Origin: Bacteroidetes bacterium SB0662_bin_6
Lineage (GTDB): Bacteria > Bacteroidota > Rhodothermia > Rhodothermales > VXPQ01
Length of the DNA stretch: 64,000 nt
Direction of reading: 5' to 3'
Assembly: GCA_009839485.1 (NCBI GenBank)
Contig: VXPQ01000047.1
Span: forward strand, 17,696 to 81,695
A program made the translations under genes and the position numbers. Positions 43,980-51,925 of this stretch are shown here, in pieces; within the stretch, counting starts at the first letter, position 1; each line of letters starts with the position of its first letter. The notes under the pieces are model-generated. The model saw nothing but the letters and a program-made list of their open reading frames with translations. It had not been told where the DNA came from and made no database searches.

Positions 43980-44702
43980 GTGGCGGGTCATTTCATCAAC
44001 ATACGAGGAACGACGGTTGAAATCGTCCGCAAGGACATCAAGAACCTTCATGTGGGCGTATATCCGCCGAACGGCCGGGTTCGGGTGGCGGCCCCGCTGT
44101 ATCTGGATGACGACGCCGTAAGACTGGCTGTCATCTCGCGACTCGGATGGATTCGTAGAAAACAAGCGGATTTCGAGCAGCAACACCGCCAGTCCCGGCG
44201 GGAATTCGTGACCGGCGAAAGCCATTACTTCCAGGGGCGTCGCTACCGGCTCGACGTAACCGAGCACAATAGCCTGCCAACGGTTCGCCTGCTCAATAAC
44301 ACGACGATGGGGTTAAGCGTTCGCCCGGGAACCGACCGGGATATGCGGGAGGCCGTGCTGTACCGATGGTATCGCCGCGAACTCCGCGATCAGTTATCGG
44401 CGCTTGTCGCCAAGTGGGAGCCGCGAGTCGGCGTCACCGTCGCTGACGTGCGTATCAGGAAAATGAAAACGCTTTGGGGATCGTGCAATATCGAAGCGGG
44501 ACGCATCTGGCTGAATCTCGAACTGGTCAAGAAGCCGGCGTCATGTCTGGAATATGTGTTCGTGCACGAAATGGTCCATTTGATAGAACGTAAACACAAT
44601 GCCCGGTTTCAAGCATTGATGGACCGGTTCATGCCCCAGTGGCGCATGCATAGGGACGAACTCAACCGGGCGCCTCTCGCGCACGCGGACTGGCGTTACT
44701 GA
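43980..44702 (+). CDS. YgjP/SprT-like zinc metalloprotease
   Basis: A 240-residue protein of the M48/DUF45 (YgjP-like) family, often attached to type I restriction operons. The active-site helix is 'VHEMVHLIERKHNARF' (HExxH plus a later His), preceded by 'KTLWGSCN', another family hallmark. The GTG start lies one base after the hsdR stop, so the two genes are coupled. Its role in restriction systems is not settled; it may process a subunit or act in DNA-protein repair. Confidence 0.85.
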   Translation: MAGHFINIRGTTVEIVRKDIKNLHVGVYPPNGRVRVAAPLYLDDDAVRLAVISRLGWIRRKQADFEQQHRQSRREFVTGESHYFQGRRYRLDVTEHNSLPTVRLLNNTTMGLSVRPGTDRDMREAVLYRWYRRELRDQLSALVAKWEPRVGVTVADVRIRKMKTLWGSCNIEAGRIWLNLELVKKPASCLEYVFVHEMVHLIERKHNARFQALMDRFMPQWRMHRDELNRAPLAHADWRY

Positions 44703-44745
44703 TTCGTTTGTGCATTTTAACCCTCTCTTGTTATCGGCAGCGGGA

Positions 44746-44768
44746 GTTATTCGGAATTTCCGAACAAC
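44746..44768. repeat. 23-base near-perfect palindrome
   Basis: Arms 44746-44756 and 44758-44768 pair at 10 of 11 positions around a single central T (core TTCGGAA / TTCCGAA). It lies 44 bases after the metalloprotease stop and about 160 bases before the next gene. It could be an operator or a weak terminator; no T run follows. The rest of this 228-base gap holds nothing else I can support. Confidence 0.45.
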
Positions 44769-44930
44769 CGGATTAGCGTGGCGCAATAACCCGAACCCAT
44801 CGAAACTTATCAAGGCACCTTGAGTTTGGGAAAGTTGCCGTCCGAGAACGAGGGAGCTCTCGATAGAACTGCTTCACGAAATTTTGTTGTCTTCGGCAAC
44901 ATGACTTCAACAAACCATAAGGCGTGAAAA

Positions 44931-45713
44931 ATGCCAGAATGCTTCGTAATCCGACCGTTCGACCCCAAGTTTGACAAGAGATTCGATGACATCTACGAGC
45001 CAGCTTTACAACAAGCGGGCTTTGAAGCATATCGAGTTGATCGAGACCCTGCCGTTGACGTACCGATTGCTGCAATAGAGGAGGGTATTCGTAACGCAAG
45101 CATCTGTCTGGCAGATATCACGATGGATAATCCCAATGTGTGGTATGAATTGGGCTATGCGTATGCTACGGGCTGTCCTGTGATCTTAATTTGTTCGGAC
45201 GAGCGAACGCAAAAGAGATATCCATTTGATATTCAGCATCGTAACATAACTAAATACAAAACTGATTCCAAGAGAGATTTTGACCTCCTTGGTGATAAGA
45301 TAAAGAAACGAGCTGTCGCGATATTCAAAAAGGGTATTAGGGCGAAAAAAATTATCGAAAACAAGCAGGTGGTTGGGCAAGAGACATTATCTGAGAAAGA
45401 AATACGAGTGCTTTCTATCATAGCGGGACAGACGATTCTTCCAGAAAATTCGGTAAGCATACATGATCTGCAACAAGCTGTAGAGCATAAAGGCTTGATG
45501 CGGGTTGATTTAGGTGTGGCACTTCGAAGACTTGAAAAAAGAGAATTTATAGAAATTGAATTAGAAGAAGATGTTGATACTTTTGGCAGGGAATACGAAG
45601 AGCAGGTTATTTTTCTTACCGAAGAAGGTTGGAATTGGGTCGATGACAATGATCATGTTTTATATAAAGCAGACAATGATGAAAGTAACCTCGATAACGA
45701 TCTTCCTTTCTAA
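44931..45713 (+). CDS. TIR/deoxyribosyltransferase-like protein with winged-helix domain
   Basis: A 260-residue protein. Residues 1-115 have the flavodoxin-like pattern of nucleoside 2-deoxyribosyltransferase and TIR-like effectors: 'CFVIRPFDPKFDKRFDDIY' at the start and 'ADITMDNPNVWYELGYAYA' with the likely catalytic Glu. Residues about 135-230 form a winged-helix domain ('LSEKEIRVLSIIAGQ', 'VALRRLEKREFIEIE', 'VIFLTEEGWNWV'). In defence islands such enzymes attack NAD or nucleotides. The gene is strongly A/T-rich relative to its neighbours, a sign of transfer. The 166-base gap that follows holds no frame I would support. Confidence 0.72.
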   Translation: MPECFVIRPFDPKFDKRFDDIYEPALQQAGFEAYRVDRDPAVDVPIAAIEEGIRNASICLADITMDNPNVWYELGYAYATGCPVILICSDERTQKRYPFDIQHRNITKYKTDSKRDFDLLGDKIKKRAVAIFKKGIRAKKIIENKQVVGQETLSEKEIRVLSIIAGQTILPENSVSIHDLQQAVEHKGLMRVDLGVALRRLEKREFIEIELEEDVDTFGREYEEQVIFLTEEGWNWVDDNDHVLYKADNDESNLDNDLPF

Positions 45714-45879
45714 GATAATCCCTTCCAAACCAAACTGATATTTGATCGAGGTGGATTTTCGCTTGAGCGAATGCTGCTTGGTTCGGTATGCGGGAAGTTA
45801 ATGTCTAGCACTGGCATGCGCGGATACCGCACACTGAACCGGTCCGACACTCATTAACTACACATTACTTGCTTTCCAC

Positions 45880-46569
45880 TCACCTCCACACCTCCATCGT
45901 AACCCCGGCTCCCGCCACAACCAGCACAATCTCCCCCCGGACCCTGGATTTTTCGTCGAGAAAAGCCGCCAGTTCCCTTACCGTTCCCCGCCGGACTTCT
46001 TCGAATTTTTTGGTCATTTCCCGCGCGACCGCTGCCGGACGATCGGGTCCGAAGATCTCTGCAAACTGGTTCATCGTGGCGGCGGCCCGGTGCGGCGATT
46101 CGTAAAACACCATGGTTCGCGGTTCGTCCCGGAGTGCTTCGAGCCGGGAGCGGCGCCCCTTTTTTGCGGGCAGGAAGCCTTCGAAAACGAAGCGCTCCGC
46201 GGGCAGCGCCGAGACGGTGAGCGCAGGGATGATAGCAGTAGCCCCGGGCAGTGCTTCCACGGGGATATCGTGTTGCCTGCATGCCCGCACCAGATAGAAT
46301 CCCGGATCTGAAATTCCCGGCGATCCCGCGTCGCTTATCAGGGCGATGCGTTGCCCCGCCTGCATGCGTTCGACGAGCTCCGGCGCCCGGTGCCGCTCGT
46401 TGTGTTCATGGTAGCTGACGGTGGGCGTGCGAATCTCGTAGCGGGCAAGAAGTATGCCCGAGGTGCGCGTGTCCTCGCAGGCGATCAGATCCACTTCCTT
46501 CAGAATACGGAGGGCGCGGAGCGTAATGTCTTCGAGGTTGCCGATCGGCGTGGGGACGAGATACAGCAT
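45880..46569 (-). CDS. rsmI: 16S rRNA 2'-O-ribose C1402 methyltransferase RsmI
   Basis: A 229-residue SAM-dependent methyltransferase of the tetrapyrrole-methylase fold. Family markers: 'LVPTPIGNLEDITLRAL' at the start, 'CEDTRTSGILL', 'ISDAGSPGISDPG' and 'PGATAIIPAL'. It methylates C1402 in the 16S rRNA decoding centre. Slightly shorter at the C-terminus than E. coli RsmI, as in many Bacteroidota. Followed upstream on the same strand by an LptF/G permease gene. Confidence 0.96.
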   Translation of the reverse strand: MLYLVPTPIGNLEDITLRALRILKEVDLIACEDTRTSGILLARYEIRTPTVSYHEHNERHRAPELVERMQAGQRIALISDAGSPGISDPGFYLVRACRQHDIPVEALPGATAIIPALTVSALPAERFVFEGFLPAKKGRRSRLEALRDEPRTMVFYESPHRAAATMNQFAEIFGPDRPAAVAREMTKKFEEVRRGTVRELAAFLDEKSRVRGEIVLVVAGAGVTMEVWR

Positions 46570-46602
46570 CGGGCAGGTAGAGAGATCGTGCGGCGTGCGC
46601 CG

Positions 46603-48036
46603 TCAGGATTTATGTCTTTGCAACAGGCGCAGAAGCCGGGTGCGGAGAGGTGGCGTGGCGCGCAGATCCAGCGTGACGTAGACCATCAGCCATAGTCCTG
46701 CCGCGATCATCACAAGGTTGGCGATCCACATACCGATCCAGGGCTCCAGAAAGCCGCGGTCGGCCAGCTTTTCACCCTGCACGAGCGTCACCCAGTAAAA
46801 AAGGAAGATGCCCGCTGCCGGAATGCCTGCCGAGCTGAGCCCGCTGCGCCGGGTGCTCAGTCCCAAGGGGGCGCCGATGAGCATGAAAATAAGACACGCG
46901 ATAGCGATTGAGTACTTCTTGTGGATCTCCACGAGAAACCGGTCGGCGCGCTGCAATTCCCAGGCGATGCCGCGCTGCGTATCGTCCATGACCATACGGA
47001 TATTCCGGGCATCCTCTATGGCTCTGGTAAGGATCTGTTCGTCACTCGGAGGAGCGCGTCCGGCCGATGCGGCTATCCCGGTTTCTTCGGTCGGGAGCGC
47101 TGCAAGGAAGGGCTCTCTTGTACCCGGCATTCGGGTCTCCGGCGCATTGCTCCCGAAGCTCCCCGGTTTGAAATATGCGGCAAGGCGGACAAGAGACGAA
47201 TCGACGCTCTGCTGGAGGGAATCCACGAAGCCGATCATGTCCCGGGTGGGCATGGTGCGATCCGAACGATTTGTCCGGCTTTCCTCCGAACGCTCGAAAG
47301 CGAATTCGGAAGCGTCCAGCGTCATGCGGTACCTGTCGAAGGTGAGCCGCTCGTAGCGCTCTTCGCTTCGGTAAAACTGCTGCCCCTCCGGCATGCGATG
47401 TATTTCGCCATCGAACAGGGTGAGCGCCAGTTCCGGCCGATCCGGCAGGGGGAGCAGCCGTCCCTCGCGCGCCTTGATCACGGCCTGGGCATTGTCCGTG
47501 TAGTCATAGATGAGAATATCCTCAAGCGTTCCGGAGCCGGCGGCAACATGCTGCACGAGGATGCTGTAGTCTCGTACTCCTTCGTAGAACATGCCGGGGC
47601 GCAACTCGAAGTCCGGGCGCTTCTTGCGTATGTCGTACCACAGGTTGCGGGCGCGGAAGTTTGCTTCCGGCAACACACGGTTATTGAAGTATGTCATGCC
47701 GGTCGCGACAAATACCCCAATCAGGAGCGTGGGCCAGATAAGCCGGACAGGTGAGACGCCGGACGCCTTGATCACGACCCAGGCCCTGGATTCGGCGATG
47801 CGTCCGAACGTCATCATGGTGCCGATAAGGAGGGACATCGGCACGGCGAGGACCACCATATACGCCAGGTTGTAGGCGATCAGTTCAAGCAGGACCCCAA
47901 GAGGCAGCCCCTTACCCGCCAGATCGGGTAGATACTTGATCAGAAACTGCATCACCAGCAGGAACATGAGCGTTCCCAACCATCCGAGAACGCGTCCCGG
48001 GAGCATACGCAGAATGAGTCCGTGAAGCCGTTTCAT
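46603..48036 (-). CDS. LptF/LptG family lipopolysaccharide export permease
   Basis: Inner-membrane permease of the LptB2FG transporter that extracts lipopolysaccharide, about 477 residues. Three N-terminal helices ('LIAYNLAYMVVLAVPMSLLIG', 'GMTYFNNRVLPEANF'), a large periplasmic beta-jellyroll (about 150-330) and three C-terminal helices are the YjgP/YjgQ plan. Which of LptF or LptG it is cannot be said. Start ATG 48036 was chosen because it overlaps the stop of the upstream hydrolase gene (ATGA); residues further upstream are a shadow of that gene. Confidence 0.9.
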   Translation of the reverse strand: MKRLHGLILRMLPGRVLGWLGTLMFLLVMQFLIKYLPDLAGKGLPLGVLLELIAYNLAYMVVLAVPMSLLIGTMMTFGRIAESRAWVVIKASGVSPVRLIWPTLLIGVFVATGMTYFNNRVLPEANFRARNLWYDIRKKRPDFELRPGMFYEGVRDYSILVQHVAAGSGTLEDILIYDYTDNAQAVIKAREGRLLPLPDRPELALTLFDGEIHRMPEGQQFYRSEERYERLTFDRYRMTLDASEFAFERSEESRTNRSDRTMPTRDMIGFVDSLQQSVDSSLVRLAAYFKPGSFGSNAPETRMPGTREPFLAALPTEETGIAASAGRAPPSDEQILTRAIEDARNIRMVMDDTQRGIAWELQRADRFLVEIHKKYSIAIACLIFMLIGAPLGLSTRRSGLSSAGIPAAGIFLFYWVTLVQGEKLADRGFLEPWIGMWIANLVMIAAGLWLMVYVTLDLRATPPLRTRLLRLLQRHKS

Positions 48037-48674
48037 GAGGGGAATAGAAGGAACGGGTTCGTTTGCCGTTCCTCTCCAATGGTCGTGACAGGGCCGTGAC
48101 CAGGATAGACATGCACCGTGTCCCCGAGGGGAACGAGCTTTTCGAAAATGGACCGCATCAGTTCGGGCAGGTCGCCGCGCCACAGATCCGTCCGCCCGAT
48201 GGAGCCCTGGAACAGCACATCTCCGGAAATCAGTGCCTGCGAGGCGGCGTCGTAGAAGGAGATCGATCCCGGAGAATGTCCCGGCGTATGCAGCACATCG
48301 AGCGATGTGTTGCCGAAATGCACCTGGTCTTCTTCGTTCAGAAAGCCCTCCGGTTCAGGCGGGGTTTCGATGGAGTCCCCGAAAAATTGAGCTTGTGCCT
48401 CGGCCTGGACAATAAAAGCCCGATCTTCGCGGTGCATCAGAAAGCCCATCCCGAATGTCCGCGCAAAGTGGGCGCATCCGAAGATATGGTCGATGTGTCC
48501 ATGCGTTAGCAGCAGGCGGCGGACGGTCAGTTTCCGGTCGGCGATGTAGCGTTCGACCTGTGCGCATTCTTCCGGGGTCGAGCAGGACGGATCGATCAGC
48601 ACCGCCTCGCCTTCGTCATGGCAGACATAACAATTCGTCTCGAACGGATTGCAGGTAAATCCCTGTATCTGCAT
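48033..48674 (-). CDS. Metallo-beta-lactamase fold hydrolase (glyoxalase II-like)
   Basis: A 213-residue MBL-fold hydrolase. 'LTHGHIDHIFG' is the HxHxDH metal motif, 'HTPGHSPGS' and 'ISGDVLFQGSIGRTD' give the remaining ligands, and 'YPGHGPVTTIGEE' the last His. It resembles small glyoxalase II-like thioesterases. An in-frame TTG at 48707 is less likely than the ATG at 48674. Coupled to the downstream permease by an ATGA overlap. Confidence 0.9.
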   Translation of the reverse strand: MQIQGFTCNPFETNCYVCHDEGEAVLIDPSCSTPEECAQVERYIADRKLTVRRLLLTHGHIDHIFGCAHFARTFGMGFLMHREDRAFIVQAEAQAQFFGDSIETPPEPEGFLNEEDQVHFGNTSLDVLHTPGHSPGSISFYDAASQALISGDVLFQGSIGRTDLWRGDLPELMRSIFEKLVPLGDTVHVYPGHGPVTTIGEERQTNPFLLFPS

Positions 48675-48780
48675 GGCGCGGCGCACTGAGTCGATCGATT
48701 CGGACAAAACTCTTGCTACATACGCCGCCTGTTCGCGTTCCGCTCTATGTGCCCGGGTTGGCCCCGGAGCGAATACGAGA

Positions 48781-48814
48781 ACGGCCCCGCCTGCTATGCA
48801 GGCGGGGCCGTTTT
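48781..48814 (+). terminator. Strong rho-independent-terminator-like hairpin
   Basis: A perfect 14-base stem (48781-48794 with 48798-48811) around the loop TAT, followed by TTTT on the plus strand. Both neighbouring genes are on the minus strand, so the T run points the wrong way for them; it may work in both directions or belong to an unrecognised short plus-strand transcript. It separates the hydrolase gene from the TonB gene. Confidence 0.7.
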
Positions 48815-48897
48815 AAAGCAGTGCTTGCCGGATCAAACGACAGGAAAAGAGGATCGAAAGGTGCTTCCCGACCTGATCCTGTATACGTCCTGTATCC

Positions 48898-49707
48898 TTA
48901 TGTCTGCGGAAGCTTGAAGGTAATCGGGATGGCCATCCGCACCTTGACGGGTTTGCCGTCCTGCATGCCGGGCGTGAACTTTACTCCCTTCAGTACGCGT
49001 ACCGCTTCCTCGTCAAGGCCGGAACCCACACCCTGGGCAACCACCACGTCCTGTACGTCGCCTTGTTCGTTGACCACGAAGTGTACGAATACGCGTCCTT
49101 CCACACCCGCCTCGCGGGCGCTTTCAGGGTACATCACCTTGCTTTGGATAGCAGCCATCCCCCCGACAAGTTCAGGCATATCGTCGACAACCACGTATAT
49201 GCCATCTTGCGGCGTTCGGAGAGCTTCCTCAGAGAGCGCGTCCGGTTTGAGCTTGAAAGTAATCGGTATCGACATCCGCACCTTGACGGGTTTGCCCTCC
49301 TGCATGCCGGGCGTGAATTTCGCTTCGCTCACGACACGCATGGCCTCCTCGTCAAGGTCGGAGCTAACACCCCGGCTAATCACGACGTCCTGTACGCCGC
49401 CTTCTTCGTTGACCACGAATTGCACGAATACGCGTCCTTCCACGCCCGCCTTGACGGCGCTTTCAGGGTACATCACCTTGCTTTGGATAGCAGCCATCCC
49501 CCCGACAAGTTCAGGCATATCGTCGACAACCACGTGTACGCCATCTTTCGGCTCTAAAAAGGAAGCAGGTATGTCGCCCTCCAACAGATCAGAAACGTCT
49601 GCAGGGGTCAAAGCAGATCGGGGTAAAACGAGATACGCCAGTACGAATCCGGCGCAAAGCGCCACCGAGGCGATAACGATCCTGTTTTTCATGAGCGCAG
49701 TCAGCAT
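48898..49707 (-). CDS. TonB-like protein with two C-terminal domains
   Basis: A 269-residue energy transducer-like protein. An N-terminal membrane anchor (about 8-30) is followed by two TonB C-terminal domains (about 58-155 and 168-268), each with 'MPELVGGMAAIQSKV..YPESA', 'EGRVFV.FVVNE' and 'FTPGMQ.GKPVKVRM.IPITFKL'. TonB transmits proton-motive force to outer membrane receptors; two domains in one chain is unusual. No ExbB/ExbD is nearby. The domains are near-identical in DNA, so the duplication is recent. An in-frame ATG at 49692 is also possible. Confidence 0.88.
   Translation of the reverse strand: MLTALMKNRIVIASVALCAGFVLAYLVLPRSALTPADVSDLLEGDIPASFLEPKDGVHVVVDDMPELVGGMAAIQSKVMYPESAVKAGVEGRVFVQFVVNEEGGVQDVVISRGVSSDLDEEAMRVVSEAKFTPGMQEGKPVKVRMSIPITFKLKPDALSEEALRTPQDGIYVVVDDMPELVGGMAAIQSKVMYPESAREAGVEGRVFVHFVVNEQGDVQDVVVAQGVGSGLDEEAVRVLKGVKFTPGMQDGKPVKVRMAIPITFKLPQT
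49117..49196. repeat. Copy 1 of 80-base identical repeat within the TonB gene
   Basis: Identical to 49456-49535, offset by 339 bases (113 codons). It encodes the most conserved start of each TonB C-terminal domain, so it marks a tandem in-frame duplication. Confidence 0.85.
49456..49535. repeat. Copy 2 of 80-base identical repeat within the TonB gene
   Basis: Second copy of the segment at 49117-49196, in phase with it; the two could recombine to delete or add one domain. Confidence 0.85.
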
Positions 49708-49757
49708 GGCTTCTTCCGTGGTGTTTGTGGGTGAATCCGTGGGGGGTTAAAAGAATA

Positions 49758-49787
49758 ATGAATAAAGTTTTTCAGGTAAAATTGCAA
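49758..49787 (-). promoter_or_regulatory. Possible promoter of the TonB gene
   Basis: Read on the minus strand, TTG at 49787-49785 is followed after about 18 bases by the A/T-rich TTTATTCATT (49767-49758), loosely like the Bacteroidota TTTG / TAnnTTTG promoter, 50-80 bases before the start at 49707. The rest of the 217-base gap to bshA shows nothing else. Confidence 0.3.
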
Positions 49788-49924
49788 CGGGGAGCGTGAT
49801 AAACCCGCCGATTCGCTCCTGGAGCGCGCAACAAGACCACCCAATGCCCTCGCCCATGCGGATTTAATCAGAGGCTCCTTAAATGATGCTTTCTCCACCA
49901 GTGGGCAAGCCCGGCGTCATGGCG

Positions 49925-51058
49925 TCAGGCCGCTTGCAGAGCCTGCTCGTAATAGGCCTCGTACATGGGCACGATCCGGTCCTGGTCGAACATCTCCACG
50001 GCCCGGCGGCGGGCGCCCTCCGCAAGACGCTGCTGCAGCGCATCGTCGCTTAGAATGGCGCGGGTTTTTTCCGTCAGCGCATCGATGTCGCCCAGCGGGC
50101 ACAGGAAGCCCGTTTCGCCGTCCACATTCAGTTCCGGCAGCCCCCCGATATTGCTCGACACGATCGGCACATTGCACGCCATGGCTTCCAGCGCAGCCAG
50201 GCCGAACGTTTCCGAGCCGCTGGGAATGAGAAACACATCGGCGATCGATAGCAACTCCTCGATCGGCTCCTGTTTGCCAAGAAAGCGGATCTGTCCCCAT
50301 ACGCCCAGTTCGCGGGCCAGCCGTTCGGCGGACATCCGGTCCGGTCCGTCTCCTGCGAGCAGGAGATTCACTGCCATGCCCTCCTGCACGAGGCGGTGGA
50401 AGACCCGAATCACGTCCTCCACGCGTTTCACGGGGCGAAAATTCGAGACGTGCACGATGACTTTCCCGCCGTCAGGGCACACCGCCTGCTTGAAGGCTTT
50501 GTTTTCGCAGCGGCGGAAGCGCGTCGTGTCGATGAAATTGGGAATGACTTCGATTGGCGCATCGACCTGAAAATGCCGCTTCGTTTCGCTGCGGAGATAT
50601 TCGGAGACAGCCGTTACGCCGTCGGAGTGGTTGATCGCATGATTCACCACCGGAGCAAAGCCCGGGTCCTGTCCCACCAGCGTAATGTCTGTGCCGTGGA
50701 GCGTAGTGAATACCGGAACGTACAGCCCCTGTTCACGCAGGATTTCCCGGGCCAGTACGGCGCTTGTGGCATGGGGAATGGCGTAATGCACATGCAGGAT
50801 ATCGAGGTGCTCGAACCGGGCCACGTCAACCATCTTGCCCGTAAGGGCCAGCGAATAGGGGGGATATTCGAAGAGGGGGTATGTGTTGACAGCTACCTCA
50901 TGGAAGGAAATGTTTTCCGTCACATGCGCCAGCCGGAACGGCATGGAGTAGGCGATGAAATGAATCTGATGTCCTCTGAGCGCAAGAGCCTTGCCCAATT
51001 CCGTGGCAACGACCCCGCTTCCCCCGTACACGGGGTAACATGTAATGCCGATATTCAC
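49925..51058 (-). CDS. bshA: N-acetyl-alpha-D-glucosaminyl L-malate synthase
   Basis: GT4-family glycosyltransferase of 377 residues that joins UDP-GlcNAc to L-malate, the first step of bacillithiol synthesis. Typical features: 'CYPVYGGSGVVATELG' at the start, 'HVHYAIPHATSA', 'TLHGTDITLVG' and the late 'PSGSETFGLAALEAMAC' with the EX7E-type donor site. Bacillithiol is the low-molecular-weight thiol in many Bacteroidota. The other bsh genes are not in the window. Confidence 0.93.
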   Translation of the reverse strand: MNIGITCYPVYGGSGVVATELGKALALRGHQIHFIAYSMPFRLAHVTENISFHEVAVNTYPLFEYPPYSLALTGKMVDVARFEHLDILHVHYAIPHATSAVLAREILREQGLYVPVFTTLHGTDITLVGQDPGFAPVVNHAINHSDGVTAVSEYLRSETKRHFQVDAPIEVIPNFIDTTRFRRCENKAFKQAVCPDGGKVIVHVSNFRPVKRVEDVIRVFHRLVQEGMAVNLLLAGDGPDRMSAERLARELGVWGQIRFLGKQEPIEELLSIADVFLIPSGSETFGLAALEAMACNVPIVSSNIGGLPELNVDGETGFLCPLGDIDALTEKTRAILSDDALQQRLAEGARRRAVEMFDQDRIVPMYEAYYEQALQAA

Positions 51059-51199
51059 AGGCGTGTGTCTGTTTGTCCGGCTCGCGGAGCAATGAATCTG
51101 TTCGATATACGTAAGGCAGAAACTTGCGTTTGCGGTTAAGGTTGCAGTGTATGGTCCTTATGCATGCCGGGTTGCAAACTATCTTTGCGGGGCGTTTTT

Positions 51200-51883
51200 A
51201 TGCAAAAAGCATTCTTCGGTACGATCGGTTTGGTCCTGATACTTTGCGGGGTCGCGGCGATACCCGCAAACGCCCAGATGGGTATCGCTGGAGGAGTGGT
51301 ATTTTCCGAACTGGGAGACATCACGGCGGGTGACCATACGGCGTCCCTCAAGCGGGTTCCCGGATGGCACGTTCATCTGTGGGTCAATCTGCCGCTGGGG
51401 TCGTTCTCGCTGCGTCCCGGATTGCGGTATATGGATGCAGGCCGGCTTTTCGATCCGTCCAATGCGACGGGATTTATCACGACGCCGGATCCGGTGGATC
51501 CTGGCGGTGCTCCGGATACCGGGTTTCCGGATGCTACCGGCTCCGTCAGCGATGACCACTTCGTCACCTACATTGAAATCCCGGTAGACGTGCGGTACCA
51601 GTACGACCGTTCTTTCATTTCTCCGTATGTACTGGTCGGGCCTGTTCTGCGATTCGCCACGGATACCACCAACCAGGACCGTTTGCGTACGCTCAGCATG
51701 GCCGCCGCCGTAGGGGTGGGTCTGGAAATTCGATTGGCCGGCTTGCGGTTTTACCCTGAGGTCAAGCGCGCCTTCGGCATATCGGGATTCACCAACGACG
51801 AGTATGAGTTTGCCGATGTGGTCATACGTCCCGACGAGCAGCGTCTTGACGCCACCATGGTCAGTATCGGCATCGGTTTTTGA
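51200..51883 (+). CDS. Outer membrane beta-barrel protein (PorT-like)
   Basis: About 227 residues. A signal peptide (ending near 'PANAQ') precedes an eight-strand-like barrel with alternating hydrophobic residues and a C-terminal 'VSIGIGF'. The plan 'GIAGGVVFSELGDIT', 'SLRPGLRYMD', 'YIEIPVDVRYQY' is that of the Bacteroidota 'porin family / outer membrane beta-barrel' group that contains PorT. Start ATG 51200 is chosen for the signal peptide; an upstream ATG at 51164 adds non-signal residues. Confidence 0.8.
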   Translation: MQKAFFGTIGLVLILCGVAAIPANAQMGIAGGVVFSELGDITAGDHTASLKRVPGWHVHLWVNLPLGSFSLRPGLRYMDAGRLFDPSNATGFITTPDPVDPGGAPDTGFPDATGSVSDDHFVTYIEIPVDVRYQYDRSFISPYVLVGPVLRFATDTTNQDRLRTLSMAAAVGVGLEIRLAGLRFYPEVKRAFGISGFTNDEYEFADVVIRPDEQRLDATMVSIGIGF

Positions 51884-51925
51884 CGTTTCCGGTCGGCTCC
51901 TGGTCTTGGTACATTTCGGTGCGTC

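Noticed and set aside
35256-45713. Integrase or attachment sites bounding the defence island
   Set aside because: I looked for direct repeats, a tRNA and a recombinase at both ends and saw none; the island cannot be called an integrated element from this window.
48713-49750. Plus-strand frame of 345 codons with internal repeats
   Set aside because: Antisense to the double-domain TonB gene; its repeats simply mirror the duplicated TonB domains.
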